NCBI GenBank assembly: GCA_022839625.1
Contig: JALHJL010000035.1
Span: 1-54,876 of the forward strand
Source: Phycisphaerales bacterium
Lineage (GTDB): Bacteria; Planctomycetota; Phycisphaerae; UBA1845; Fen-1342
Direction of reading: 5' to 3'
DNA: 54,876 nucleotides
Shown: positions 17,174-26,201 of the stretch, piece after piece
Layout: each line of letters begins with the position of its first letter
How positions within the stretch are numbered: position 1 is the stretch's first letter
Notes under the pieces: model-generated
Database searches by the model: none
Seen by the model: only the letters and a program-made list of their open reading frames with translations
Told to the model about the DNA's origin: nothing
Position numbers and translations under genes: made by a program

Positions 17174-17215
17174 CGCCGGTGCGAGCGGGCATCCCTCACC
17201 GCGCTCACACCGGCG
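17174..17215 (-). terminator. Hairpin downstream of the dockerin-tailed propeller gene
   Basis: CGCCGGTGCGAGCG at 17174-17187 pairs with CGCTCACACCGGCG at 17202-17215 with one mismatch and a 14-base loop. It lies about 85 bases past the stop at 17301 on the minus strand. Confidence 0.6.
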
Positions 17216-17300
17216 ATCCGGCACGGGGCTGGGCTCTGTCTTCCATCAAACGGCCGGCGCCGGGCGCGGCCGCTGCGCTACCGCGCGGCGTTCCTCGTGC

Positions 17301-18572
17301 CTAGCCACCGACCAGCAGCGCCACGAACGGGTTGATGTCGCCGAAGTCGACAAATCCGTCGGCATTGATGTCGCCGTTTTGCCACAGGCAGCCTGGGAAC
17401 TCTTGCTGCCAGGCCTGCGGGTTACTCAGGATCAGCACGAACGGATTGATGTCGCCGAAGTTCACGCAGCCGTCGCCGTTCAGGTCGCCGGTGACGATCG
17501 ACGGTTCCCACCAGGCGTACTTCAGATTGGTGCCCTCGTAGTAGACGATGTGCGGGTTGCCGGCCGGATCGACGGCGATCGTGGGCCGCCCGCAGCCCGC
17601 GGGATCCAGGGTCTGGACGCACCAGGAAGAAGTCGTCCGGTGGGCATACATGAGCGGCCCCGGGCTCTCCCACGAGCCGGCGAGGTACGCGACGTGCGGA
17701 TGGTCGTCGGCATCCAGGACCAGGCGTGCCCACGCGCCCGGGGCGGCGACGGTCTCGAACGACCATGCCGAGTCAATGCGGCGCGCGTAGATCAAGTCAC
17801 GCGGAGACCCGTACACGGCCTGAACAAACACGGCGTGCGGCTGGTCCGCCGTGTCCAGCACCAAGTTCGCGGAGTAACAGTCCACGTTCTGGCCGATCCA
17901 TTCCGAGGGCCACGGATATTCGCCGCCGCCCCAGGCATACACCAGGTAACCGGCGTAGGCCCAGCCGATCTGCGGGCTGTCGTTGGCGTCCAAGGCGAGC
18001 GCGGTGCTATACCCGCAACACCCGTACCCGGACCCACTCACATGCTCCCACGACCACGACGCTTCGCTCGGAAACGCGTACCAAAGCGCGTCGCCAAGGT
18101 CGCTGTGCCCCTGGAACGCGATGCGGGGCTCGTCCGTGGTGGTCAGTGCCAGCGCCGGGACGTAGTTCGTCCCATAAAGGACATAGCTCGACTGCCATTC
18201 TGTGCCCGTCCAGTGTACGTAGTACAAGCCGTAAGGATCGGCACCAAAATAAGCGATATGGGGGCGGTCTTGCGAGTCGAGCGCCAACGCCGACGCAGTG
18301 AGATGGTAAGGATCGGCCGGGACGATTTCCGTCTGCCAGGCGCCGCCGACGCGCTTGGCGTACCTGAGTTCATGGAACGTGCAGTCCGGGTAGACCACGT
18401 GCGGGTTTCCGTCCGCGTCGACCGCCAGCGACGGGGCCGACGTAGCTAGATGCGCGCTAGCATCGATGACCTCGATGGTCCAACCGGCGCGTGCGGAACT
18501 CGGCGTAGCGATGCCAACCGCTGTCAGAGCTACTACAAGAACACTTGCTTGTCCAAGAAACCAGCTCTTCAT
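17301..18572 (-). CDS. Secreted repeat (propeller-like) protein with C-terminal dockerin-like pair
   Basis: 423 residues from the ATG at 18572, with GGAGG just upstream; the signal peptide runs to about TPSSARA. The body repeats a phrase of the type PSLAVDADGNPHVVYPD, LALDSQDRPHIAYFG, LVLDTADQPHAVFVQ and LVLDADDHPHVAYLA about every 45-50 residues, six to seven times. This is the pattern of BNR/Asp-box-like beta-propellers. The last 65 residues are GDLNGDGCVNFGDINPFV and GDINADGFVDFGDINPFV, the same dockerin-like tail as at 9074-10831. A surface-attached propeller is inferred; the ligand is unknown. Confidence 0.82.
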   Translation of the reverse strand: MKSWFLGQASVLVVALTAVGIATPSSARAGWTIEVIDASAHLATSAPSLAVDADGNPHVVYPDCTFHELRYAKRVGGAWQTEIVPADPYHLTASALALDSQDRPHIAYFGADPYGLYYVHWTGTEWQSSYVLYGTNYVPALALTTTDEPRIAFQGHSDLGDALWYAFPSEASWSWEHVSGSGYGCCGYSTALALDANDSPQIGWAYAGYLVYAWGGGEYPWPSEWIGQNVDCYSANLVLDTADQPHAVFVQAVYGSPRDLIYARRIDSAWSFETVAAPGAWARLVLDADDHPHVAYLAGSWESPGPLMYAHRTTSSWCVQTLDPAGCGRPTIAVDPAGNPHIVYYEGTNLKYAWWEPSIVTGDLNGDGCVNFGDINPFVLILSNPQAWQQEFPGCLWQNGDINADGFVDFGDINPFVALLVGG

Positions 18573-18739
18573 TGCATGTCCTCCTTCGTTCGGACCGTTG
18601 CTTCCGAGAGCCCCGATCAGATCCACGCTGGGACCACACCGCGTGGCCCACAGAGGTTGGGAGAGGAAAGGACCGCTCGTAGCGCCGCGTTTTCCAAGTA
18701 TTTGCGGAGGACGCACGATCGGGACGGTGGCACCGGCCC

Positions 18740-21247
18740 CTACCAGCCCGGCAGATCGAGCTGCCGGCCCGTAGCGTCAAGCGCCGACAATACCAGCGAG
18801 CCGGGGACAGACCACGGCGACAGAAGCACCGTCGCGTGTAAGTCCTTGAGCCACGCCGGGTAGTGGCAAGCACGTACCAGCGGCCGCTTGGGGCCGGGCG
18901 CGCGCAGTCCCAGGGCAACCGCCTCCAGCGAGCCCGGCCGCGCCACAAGCGGCTTCCCTTCCGCCGCGCGAGGCAAGAGGACGTATTCGGCGTAACTCCA
19001 GAGAGAATGGAGGAGCGACTGCCAGCCCGATTCGACCAGGGGTTGATCCAGCGCATCGCGGAGCGTCCGCCAGCGCTCTTCATCCGTCAGTCCATTCCAC
19101 CATTGCGGTGCGACGCGGCGGAAGCCGTCCCAGGCGCGATGATATTGTCCGATGCCGCCTGCATGGCCGTAGGCGTATGTAGCGCCCTCAAGGTTGCCGT
19201 GCGCCTCAAGGTACTGCCCGTAATGACACTGAGACACAGCCTGGGCGTTGCGCGGGTCGCTCCAGAGCGCGATAGCCAGTTCATCGCGTCCGGTGGCAGC
19301 GTAAAGATCGGCCTGCACGCGCGCCAGGCCGAGGGTCGGATCCAGACCGCTCATCTGGCGCGCGCGATCCAGCAACTGCTCGGCCTTGGTCACGTCGCCA
19401 CATTGCAGGGCAGCATCCGCCAGGCTGACGCATAGAAAGCCCGCCTCTGGGAACGCCCGGAAAGCGTTCCGCAAGCGCGGATACGCCCGGGCCGGCTGTT
19501 CGAGGAGCAGGCAAAGCTGGCCCAGCGATGCTTCCACGAGCGGATCCGGGTCCGCCTGCAAGTCCATCTGCGACCAGGCCTGCAGCGCCGTCTCAATATC
19601 AGCACACAAGTAGGCCAGAAGCCCCAGGCAGCGGAGGTCGATGGCGGAAGCACCCTCCACCTGGCGCACTGCCAGGCGCGGCAGCCCGGTCGCTGGCGTC
19701 CAGGCGCTCGCACACGCGGCGGTCAGCGGTACCTGAGTCGCAATCCTCGCTGGCAATTCGGGCCGTCGCTCAGGATGCGCGCTCAGCTCCCGAGCGAGTT
19801 GTACGATGTCCCGCTCCAGACGAACGGCGCCATTGGTCGGCTGGAGGTACAGGGCGGTGTGATAGTGCGCCAACGGCTCCTGCAGGTAGTCGTCCGTGCG
19901 CCCCACCATCCTGCCCTTCGGCTGGTGCCAATAGACGGTGGCGAAGATGGTGTCGTTTCGCCCCGGGTCAAGCAACGCGAGACGGGCATCGCGAAGATGC
20001 CTTTCGACCCACTTGGGCACCACGAAGGCGTACCCGCCGATGAGAATCGCGATCGCAAGCGCCAAGAAACCTCCGAGAGTCGCGCCGAGCACCGCCCCAC
20101 GGTTGCGCCGCGCGAGCTTGACGGTTCGCGTAACCAGCCCGGCCGGACGGGCCCGGATCGGCTGAAGATGCAGCAACCGCTCCAAATCATCGGCCAGTTC
20201 GTCGGCGGTCGGGTAACGTCGCTCCGGATCAACATCCATGGCCTTGGCCACGATGGTTTGCAGGTCCGCGGCGAGATGGGGATTCGCCCGCCGCAGCGGC
20301 TCCGCCTGCCCCGCTTCAATCTTCCGCAGCAGGTCGGCGGTACTGCGTCCGGAAAACGGCAACCGAAGTGTCAGCGCGTGATAGAGCGTCACCCCGAGCC
20401 CGTACACGTCCGTGCGCGGATCGAGCGCCCTGGAGCTGCCGCGGAGTTGCTCGGGAGCGGCATACGCCGGCGTGCCCACAAAATGCCCCGCCTGGGTCAA
20501 CGTGGCCGTATCCAGCTCGCGCGCCAAGCCGAAGTCCGACAGCAAGGGGGTGCCGTCGCGACGCAGCAGAATATTCGCCGGCTTTACGTCGCGGTGCAGC
20601 AGCCCGGCCCGATGCACCGCCCCCAGTGCCCGGGCGACCGCGATGCCCACGCGGCAGATAAACGTCGCTAGCGTGCCGTGTTCGAGTGCGCCGGCGGGCA
20701 CCGCCAGGCTGGCCCGCACGTCGGCGAGCGCGGGCTGCCCCCGGCACCGCTCCAGGTAGCGGATCAGTTCGGCCAGGGACTTTCCGTCGACCCACTCCAT
20801 CGCGTACGCATACACGTCGGCGTCGTGTACGACATCGTGGACCGCGACGATGTTGGAGTGCTGCAACCGCGCAATCGCTAGCGCCTCGGTGCGGAACCGT
20901 TCGCGCGCCGAGGGCGACAGGGCGATGGACGGCGCCAGCACCTTGAGCGCCACCGGCCGCCCACCAAGGCGCTCCTGCCGCGCCAGGTATACGGCGCCCA
21001 TGCCGCCCCGCCCCAGCTCGCCGAGGAGCGTGTAGCCGCGCACCGTGGGCAGAGCCCGGCCGTGCCCCACGGCTACTTGTTGCGCAAGGCGAATCAGCCG
21101 CTCGACTTGTGCAAGCAAATCCTCGCGGGCCCCCACCAGGTCGCGCAGCTCAATCGGTCGCCCTTCCTCGATCCGGGCCACCGCGCGCTCGAAGATTACG
21201 TCCAGCAGCTCCTGGTCGCCGGTTTTCGTGTCGGGGAAATCGGACAC
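18740..21247 (-). CDS. Ser/Thr protein kinase with one TM segment and TPR-like extracytoplasmic region
   Basis: 835 residues from a GTG at 21247 that has GAGGG seven bases upstream; a longer form would overlap the sigma factor gene. The kinase domain spans about residues 70-345: LGRGGMGAVYLARQ, VALKVLAPS, HRDVKPANILL near 219, LSDFGLARE near 237 and AAPEQLRGS. A membrane segment (GATLGGFLALAIAILIGGYA) is at about 386-405. The remaining 430 residues are helical with TPR-like steps (LGQLCLLLEQPARAYPRLRNAF, LADAALQCGDVTKAEQLLDRA). Unlike the kinase at 11868, it has no zinc motif at the N-terminus. It lies 22 bases downstream of an ECF sigma gene on the same strand, so the two form an operon. Confidence 0.9.
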   Translation of the reverse strand: MSDFPDTKTGDQELLDVIFERAVARIEEGRPIELRDLVGAREDLLAQVERLIRLAQQVAVGHGRALPTVRGYTLLGELGRGGMGAVYLARQERLGGRPVALKVLAPSIALSPSARERFRTEALAIARLQHSNIVAVHDVVHDADVYAYAMEWVDGKSLAELIRYLERCRGQPALADVRASLAVPAGALEHGTLATFICRVGIAVARALGAVHRAGLLHRDVKPANILLRRDGTPLLSDFGLARELDTATLTQAGHFVGTPAYAAPEQLRGSSRALDPRTDVYGLGVTLYHALTLRLPFSGRSTADLLRKIEAGQAEPLRRANPHLAADLQTIVAKAMDVDPERRYPTADELADDLERLLHLQPIRARPAGLVTRTVKLARRNRGAVLGATLGGFLALAIAILIGGYAFVVPKWVERHLRDARLALLDPGRNDTIFATVYWHQPKGRMVGRTDDYLQEPLAHYHTALYLQPTNGAVRLERDIVQLARELSAHPERRPELPARIATQVPLTAACASAWTPATGLPRLAVRQVEGASAIDLRCLGLLAYLCADIETALQAWSQMDLQADPDPLVEASLGQLCLLLEQPARAYPRLRNAFRAFPEAGFLCVSLADAALQCGDVTKAEQLLDRARQMSGLDPTLGLARVQADLYAATGRDELAIALWSDPRNAQAVSQCHYGQYLEAHGNLEGATYAYGHAGGIGQYHRAWDGFRRVAPQWWNGLTDEERWRTLRDALDQPLVESGWQSLLHSLWSYAEYVLLPRAAEGKPLVARPGSLEAVALGLRAPGPKRPLVRACHYPAWLKDLHATVLLSPWSVPGSLVLSALDATGRQLDLPGW

Positions 21248-21269
21248 GACGGGGCCCTCATGCTGTGCC

Positions 21270-21935
21270 TCACTCCTCCGGAGAGGAATTCGGCAGCAGT
21301 CCGCGCATCGCAAGCTGCGAAATCGCCACGGAGCGCGTCCCCAACTCCGCCGTCAACCTCTGCTGGTACAGCTCCGCCCCTTTCCGGAACCGGTGCCGCA
21401 CCGCCGACACCCCGAGGCCCAACCGCTGCGCGATTGCTTCCACCGCGAGCTGTTCGAATAGCCGCAGGTGCACCACCTCACGCACGTCGTCCGGCAGACC
21501 GGCCAGTGCCGCGCGCATGGCGTCGGCCTGCTCCCGATAGACGGCGATCCGGCTCGGCGTCGTAGAGTCCCACGGCAGTGGCGACGGCGCGGCGCTGTCG
21601 TACCCCGGCCCCGTGGGAAACTCGACCGCGCGCGAGCCGCCAGCGCGTTTCTGGGCCTGCGCTCGGTCGGCGAGGTCGCAGATGCGCCGGTCAATGATGG
21701 TTAGCAGCCAGTTCCGGAAGCTCTTTGGCCCGCGCCACTGGTGCTGTTTGCGGTCACGCCACGCATGCAGCAGGGCTTCCTGGAAAACGTCCTCCGCCGT
21801 GTGTCGCCGCTTGAGGGCGGGGCTCATGCGCAGCTCGATGACCGCCAGCAACGACGCCGGTCCGGTGGCTTCGATCAGGTGATCCCATACGGACGCGGAC
21901 TCAGAGTGCAGCGGGTTTTCGCCTTCCCTGGTCAT
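21270..21935 (-). CDS. ECF RNA polymerase sigma factor
   Basis: 221 residues. Region 2 appears as LRMSPALKRRHTAEDVFQEALLHAWRDR with FRNWLLTIIDRRICDLADR; region 4 as LPDDVREVVHLRLFEQLAVEAIAQRLGLGVSAVRHRFRKG with a helix-turn-helix. The linker is long and Pro/Ser-rich. The downstream kinase gene begins 22 bases after its stop. TATAAT at 21957-21962 on the minus strand lies about 22 bases upstream of the start. Confidence 0.9.
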   Translation of the reverse strand: MTREGENPLHSESASVWDHLIEATGPASLLAVIELRMSPALKRRHTAEDVFQEALLHAWRDRKQHQWRGPKSFRNWLLTIIDRRICDLADRAQAQKRAGGSRAVEFPTGPGYDSAAPSPLPWDSTTPSRIAVYREQADAMRAALAGLPDDVREVVHLRLFEQLAVEAIAQRLGLGVSAVRHRFRKGAELYQQRLTAELGTRSVAISQLAMRGLLPNSSPEE

Positions 21936-21956
21936 GCCGGCGCCTCACCGGGCGCC

Positions 21957-21962
21957 ATTATA
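21957..21962 (-). promoter_or_regulatory. TATAAT -10 element ahead of the sigma-kinase operon
   Basis: Perfect TATAAT on the minus strand, about 22 bases before the sigma factor start. The upstream 20 bases are taken up by the palindrome GCGGTTATAACCGC at the end of the P5C dehydrogenase gene; no -35 is clear. Confidence 0.5.
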
Positions 21963-21980
21963 ACGCCTCGCGGGGCGCGG

Positions 21981-23552
21981 TTATAACCGCTCAGCGATCG
22001 CCTTGCCTTGCATGAACAGCAGCAGGTAGTCCCGGCCGCCGGCCTTGCTGTCCGTGCCGGACATGTTGAACCCGCCGAAGGGCTGCACGTCCACGAGCGC
22101 GCCGGTGCACTTGCGGTTGAAGTACAGGTTGCCGACGTGGAACTCGTGGCGCGCCCGTTCGAGCCGGAAACGATCGTTGCTGTAGAGGGCGCCCGTGAGG
22201 CCGAACTTCGTCCCGTTGACGATCTCCAGTCCGTCGTCGAAGTCTTTCGCCTTGATGACCGCCAGCACTGGGCCGAAGATCTCCTCCTGTGCAATCCGGG
22301 CGTTGCGGTCTACATCGGCGACGATCGTGGGCGGGATGAAGTAACCACCTTTCGGAAGGGCGGGATGGGCATCTTGCCCGCCGGACTTGCCCAACACCAG
22401 CCGCCCTTCCTTCGCGCCGACCGCGATGTACTCGTTGATCTTCTTGTACGAGGCCTCGTCGATCACCGCGCCCATGTAGAAGTTCTCTTCGCTCGTGGTG
22501 TCCCCCACCGTCAGCTTTTTCGACCGCGCGATCACGCGCTCCAACACCGTGTCGTAGACGTCACGGTGCAGGATCGCGCGCGAGCAGGCCGAGCACTTCT
22601 GCCCCTGGAAGCCGAACGCCGCGGCAACGATGCCTTCGGCCGCGGCCTCCAGGTCCGCCGTCTCATCGACCAGGATGCAATCTTTGCCGCCCATCTCCAG
22701 GACCGAGCGCTTGAGCCAGATCTGTCCCGGTGCGACCTTGCCGCACTTCTCGAAGATCCGCAGCCCGACCTCCATCGAGCCCGTGAAGGACACGAACCGC
22801 GTCCGCGGATGTTCGACCAGGTAGTCGCCGATCTCTCCGCCCGAACCGGGGCAGTAGTTCAGCACCCCCGGCGGCAGGCCGGCCTGCTCGAAGATTTCGG
22901 CCATGACGGCGGCGATCACGGGCGAAGTGCTGGCCGGTTTGAGCACGACGGTATTGCCCGCCACGATGGCCGCTGACGTCATGCCCGTGCAAATCGCGAG
23001 CGGGAAATTCCACGGCGGAATGACCACGCCGACGCCGAGCGGCACGTAGCGCAGCTCATTGTCCTCGCCGGGGTACGGCGTGACCGGCTGGGGGCCACCG
23101 AGGCGGATCATCTCGCGGCCGTAGAAATCGAGGAAGTCGATGGCCTCGCACGTGTCCGCGTAGGCCTCGATCCAGCTCTTCGATTCCTCGAAGCACATCC
23201 AGGCGGATAGCTCATAGACGCGCCGGCGCATGATGGCGGCGGCCTTGAACAAGATGCGGGCACGGGTTTCCGGGGCGACCCGGCTCCAGGTCTTGAAGGC
23301 GGCCTGCGCCGTCTGAATCGCCTGCTCCGCATGATCGCGCGTGGCCTTGCCGACCCGGCCGACGACGGTCGCACTGGCGGCCGGCATGATGGACGCGATC
23401 TGCTTGTCGGTGTCGATCTTCTTGTCGCCGATACGCAAGGGATACGTTTGGCCGAGACGGCTGCGCACGTCGCTAAGTGCGGCGAGCATCCTCTGCCGGG
23501 GTTCGGCGTCGGCGAAGTTGACGTACGGTTCGGGGCGATAGGGCGTCAGCAT
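21981..23552 (-). CDS. L-glutamate gamma-semialdehyde (P5C) dehydrogenase
   Basis: 523 residues, the length of the RocA/PruA type. It oxidises glutamate semialdehyde (from P5C) to glutamate with NAD, the second step of proline breakdown. Visible: GVVIPPWNFPLAI, the NAD-binding VLKPASTSPV, the catalytic Glu in LEMGGKD near residue 287, and the catalytic Cys in FGFQGQKCSACSR near 319. The ending NLYFNRKCTGALVDVQPFGGFNMSG is characteristic of P5C dehydrogenases. There is no proline dehydrogenase domain and no putA-like neighbour. Confidence 0.95.
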   Translation of the reverse strand: MLTPYRPEPYVNFADAEPRQRMLAALSDVRSRLGQTYPLRIGDKKIDTDKQIASIMPAASATVVGRVGKATRDHAEQAIQTAQAAFKTWSRVAPETRARILFKAAAIMRRRVYELSAWMCFEESKSWIEAYADTCEAIDFLDFYGREMIRLGGPQPVTPYPGEDNELRYVPLGVGVVIPPWNFPLAICTGMTSAAIVAGNTVVLKPASTSPVIAAVMAEIFEQAGLPPGVLNYCPGSGGEIGDYLVEHPRTRFVSFTGSMEVGLRIFEKCGKVAPGQIWLKRSVLEMGGKDCILVDETADLEAAAEGIVAAAFGFQGQKCSACSRAILHRDVYDTVLERVIARSKKLTVGDTTSEENFYMGAVIDEASYKKINEYIAVGAKEGRLVLGKSGGQDAHPALPKGGYFIPPTIVADVDRNARIAQEEIFGPVLAVIKAKDFDDGLEIVNGTKFGLTGALYSNDRFRLERARHEFHVGNLYFNRKCTGALVDVQPFGGFNMSGTDSKAGGRDYLLLFMQGKAIAERL

Positions 23553-23591
23553 GGTGTTGCACTCCGTGGTCTCTGCGCGAATCGCTAGAGG

Positions 23592-23700
23592 CTCTCCCGT
23601 AACTGCCCTCCCTCCTGGGGAGGGGTTGGGGGAGGGTCTTCTCCCCTTTGCGCCGGACCCTCACCCTGTCCTCCCCCTACAAGGGGGAGGGGTTGCGGGA
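23592..23700. repeat. Inverted pair of GGGGAGGGG-type intergenic palindromes
   Basis: Two similar elements face each other: 23592-23637 reads TCTCCCGTAACTGCCCTCCC and its partner, inverted, ends at 23700 in GGGTTGCGGGA. The second contains the tight hairpin CTCCCCCTACAAGGGGGAG. This is the kind of extragenic palindrome found in many copies in bacterial chromosomes. It lies within the probable 5' leader of the P5C dehydrogenase gene. Confidence 0.7.
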
Positions 23701-23719
23701 CAGGTTCTAGTAGGCCGCG

Positions 23720-23725
23720 ATTATA
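23720..23725 (-). promoter_or_regulatory. TATAAT -10 element, minus strand, ahead of P5C dehydrogenase
   Basis: Perfect TATAAT about 168 bases before the P5C dehydrogenase start. If used, the inverted repeats at 23592-23700 would be transcribed as its leader. Confidence 0.4.
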
Positions 23726-23822
23726 AGGGCGGGTCGGCTCGGCGCCACGGCGCTTGCTTTTCGGGCTCGCGAGCGAACCAGCCGATCCTCGAACGGCCGT
23801 TGATGGGCAATCCAGCGGTCCC

Positions 23823-23884
23823 GCTCTCGGCCGGGTGCCGCGGGCGGCCGGTCCGCCCGCGTTGCCGGCGGCACGGGCGGCAAG
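23823..23884. repeat. Dispersed repeat family C, copy 1
   Basis: Read on the minus strand it contains GGGCGGACCGGCCGCCCGCG followed by GCACCCGGCCGAGAGCG. The same blocks occur on the plus strand at 43071-43132 (GGGCGGACAGGCCGCCCGCG, then GCACCCGACCGAAAGCG). The core is self-complementary. Confidence 0.7.
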
Positions 23885-23940
23885 TCGCCGCCGGCACCCG
23901 TCGGAGCACATGTGAGACCACTCCAACAGCCCGCCGCAGA

Positions 23941-24044
23941 AGTGTAGCGCCGGACCTCCGTGTCCGGCGAGGATCCCACCCGGCTCGAGAAACGTCGGAC
24001 ACGGAGGTCCAACGCCACAAGGTGGCACCGGCGTCTCGCCGGTG
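23941..24044. repeat. Dispersed repeat family B, inverted pair plus related hairpin
   Basis: 23941-23969 contains GTAGCGCCGGACCTCCGTGT followed by CCGGCG, itself a hairpin; 23993-24018 is a diverged inverted copy. 24021-24044 is a separate hairpin CACCGGCGTCTCGCCGGTG. Related GTAGCGYCGG hairpins occur at 38284-38309 and 54775-54800. This block covers the interval past the stop of the HEAT membrane protein gene. Confidence 0.75.
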
Positions 24045-24075
24045 TTCGGCCCACGGAGGCTTCTGCGGCGGACTG

Positions 24076-24912
24076 CTAAGATCGGCGCAGGAAGCGGGCC
24101 AGGCGATCGCGCACGGTAGTGATCCGGGCGACATCGCGACGCAATTCAGTCGCCCGGGCCAGGTACGGACGCATCTCATCCACGATGGCGCGCAGGTCGA
24201 GTGGAGCAACCCGCCGGCGCACCTCCGCCACGAGCTCCGGCGGCCAGGGCTCCCCTTCGCACACCGACGATTGAATCGGCCAGCGTCCAAGGGCCTCGAG
24301 CAGCGGCGCGACGCCACGGTAAAGCGCGAGCGACGCGACCCGCCGCTGTTCGGGTTCGCCGGCCGCGGCCCAATGCAGCAGATCGTCGACCCCGCGCAGA
24401 TCGCCGGTCTCGAGCCAGGCTGCCGCCTGCCCGAGCTGGTCCCAGGCCTCGTCGCGCAGCGGCGCCGTGGCAACCAGGTCGGGCAGCCGTCCCCGATCGA
24501 CGCGCGCGGCGGCGATCCATGCGGCCTGCCGGACGTACCCCTCTTCGTCGGCCTGGACGACGGCCGCCAACACGTCGAAGAACTGCGGGCTGCCCGAGCG
24601 TCCAAGGGCGTAGACGCAGGCCTCCCGAACGTTCAGATCGACTTCCTGCCGCCGGGAAAGCCGGCGAACCAGTTCGGCATGGGTACGCGGCATCCGCGGC
24701 CGCGCCGCGAGCCAGGCTCCCCGTTGACGTTCTTCCGGCTGGTCGCTGTTCAGAAGGCGCAGGGCTGCCCGCTCCTCGCCGGTGCGGAGCAGCCCGATCG
24801 CGGTGGCCACCGCGGCCAGGCCTCCCAGGCCGACGAGCACCGCCACCAGCACGCCGCGCCACCGCCGCCCGCCCTGCGCGCCGCCACGCCGATCTGGCCC
24901 TTGGACTGCCAT
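24076..24912 (-). CDS. Membrane-anchored HEAT-repeat protein
   Basis: 278 residues from the ATG at 24912; an upstream in-frame start at 25002 would add an Arg/Pro-rich tail that overlaps intergenic DNA. One membrane segment lies at residues 21-41 (VLVAVLVGLGGLAAVATAIG). The rest is alpha-helical with HEAT-like steps (ALGRSGSPQFFDVLAAVVQADEEG, VRQAAWIAAARVD, LEALGRWPIQ). It divergently faces rtcA, with about 140 bases between the two starts. A scaffold role is the usual guess for such proteins; no partner is indicated. Confidence 0.65.
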   Translation of the reverse strand: MAVQGPDRRGGAQGGRRWRGVLVAVLVGLGGLAAVATAIGLLRTGEERAALRLLNSDQPEERQRGAWLAARPRMPRTHAELVRRLSRRQEVDLNVREACVYALGRSGSPQFFDVLAAVVQADEEGYVRQAAWIAAARVDRGRLPDLVATAPLRDEAWDQLGQAAAWLETGDLRGVDDLLHWAAAGEPEQRRVASLALYRGVAPLLEALGRWPIQSSVCEGEPWPPELVAEVRRRVAPLDLRAIVDEMRPYLARATELRRDVARITTVRDRLARFLRRS

Positions 24913-25055
24913 GCGATGATGATACCCGGATCGGGGGCCGCGGGCGTGAGCCCGCGGGGGCTGGCCGGGCGGCATACGTGCCGCGCGACTGCCGCGGGTC
25001 AAGAGCTGGTCTGTGCATTGGCCGCGCGCACGAGGCTTTCGCTGTGGGTGAAAAG

Positions 25056-26093
25056 ATGCTCGTTATTGACGGCTCCCATGGCGAAGGCGGCGGACAGATT
25101 CTGCGGACGTCGTTGTCCCTGTCGCTGCTGACCGGACAGCCGTTCCGCATCACTCGCATCCGCGCCGGACGACAGAAGCCCGGGCTGCAACGTCAGCATC
25201 TGACGGCCGTCGAGGCTGCCGCGGCGGTGGGACAAGCCGACGTCCGCGGCGCGGAGCTGGGCTCCTCAGAACTGACATTCGTGCCCGGCGAGTTAACGCC
25301 GGGAGACTACCGTTTCGCGACCGGGACGGCGGGCAGCGCCACGCTGGTCCTACAGACTGTTCTCCCGCCGCTGTTGCGCGCCGCGGCGCCCTCGCGGCTC
25401 GCCTTGAGCGGCGGCACCCACAACCCGCACGCACCGCCCTTCGACTTCCTGGCAAAGACGTTCGTACCCGTGGTGAACCGCCTGGGCCCCACCGTGGACG
25501 TGCGGCTGGTCCGCCACGGGTTCTTCCCGGCCGGCGGCGGCGAGCTGGTCGCGTCGATCGCGCCGGCTGCAACCTGGCGGCCACTGAAGCTCCTCGAACG
25601 CGGCGAGCCGCGGCGGCGATGCGCGCGGGCCCTGGTCGCACGCCTCTCCCCGGACATCGCCCGTCGCGAGCTGCGGGAGGTCGAGCGGCTACTGAGTTGG
25701 CTGCCGGCGGAAACGGCGGTCGAAGAGGTGTGTGACTCGCACGGTCCGGGCAATGCGATCATGCTCGAGCTGGAGTTCGCGGAGATCACCGAAGTGCTGA
25801 CCAGCTTCGGCGCGCGGGGCGTACCGGCCGAAGCGGTGGCCCGGAGCGCGATCCTGCAAGCGCAGCGGTATCTCGGCTCAGACGCACCCGTCGGGGAGCA
25901 CCTGACGGATCAGCTTCTGCTGCCGCTCGTGCTGGCCGGCGGCGGAGTGTTTCGCGCTTCGGAACTCTCGCTGCACGCGAGAACGTGCATGGAAGTGATC
26001 CGGTGTTTCCTGCCGCTCAATCTGCGAGCGGACGCGGAACCGGGCGGGGGGTGGGGCGTGGTCGTGGGCGGTCTGGAGCGCGCGTGCGGCTGA
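25056..26093 (+). CDS. rtcA: RNA 3'-terminal phosphate cyclase
   Basis: 345 residues from the ATG at 25056. RtcA converts RNA 3'-phosphates to 2',3'-cyclic phosphates with ATP, via an AMP-histidine intermediate, making substrates for RtcB. Visible motifs: IDGSHGEGGGQILRTSLSLS at the N-terminus, RAGRQKPGLQRQHLTA, GGTHNPHAPPFDFL, and the conserved HGFFPAGGGE. The adenylated histidine is in LSLHARTCMEV near residue 305, preceded by LPLVLAGGG. The usual rtcR regulator is absent and rtcB lies 27 kb away, so it is not in the classical rtcBA operon. Confidence 0.95.
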   Translation: MLVIDGSHGEGGGQILRTSLSLSLLTGQPFRITRIRAGRQKPGLQRQHLTAVEAAAAVGQADVRGAELGSSELTFVPGELTPGDYRFATGTAGSATLVLQTVLPPLLRAAAPSRLALSGGTHNPHAPPFDFLAKTFVPVVNRLGPTVDVRLVRHGFFPAGGGELVASIAPAATWRPLKLLERGEPRRRCARALVARLSPDIARRELREVERLLSWLPAETAVEEVCDSHGPGNAIMLELEFAEITEVLTSFGARGVPAEAVARSAILQAQRYLGSDAPVGEHLTDQLLLPLVLAGGGVFRASELSLHARTCMEVIRCFLPLNLRADAEPGGGWGVVVGGLERACG

Positions 26094-26201
26094 AAGCCGG
26101 ATCCCGGGCCTGCCCGACGCCCTCAGTGGACGCGGGGCACCGCCGGCTCACGACGATGCCCCGCAGATGTCAGGAGTAGGCACAGACCGATGCGGGCTGC
26201 G

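Larger units (their letters stand above)
16523..17300. other. Long intergenic region, 778 bases
   Basis: No reading frame with a ribosome binding site and family-like content was found on either strand. It holds a 16-base tandem duplication (16804-16835) and a strong hairpin at 17174-17215 just past the dockerin-tailed gene. The end near 16523 should contain the promoter of the PEP-CTERM gene; no clear -10 was seen. Confidence 0.5.

Noticed and set aside
16929..18449. Plus-strand open frame of about 500 codons over the propeller gene
   Set aside because: No ribosome binding site or family motif; the minus strand has signal peptide, propeller repeats and dockerin-like tail.
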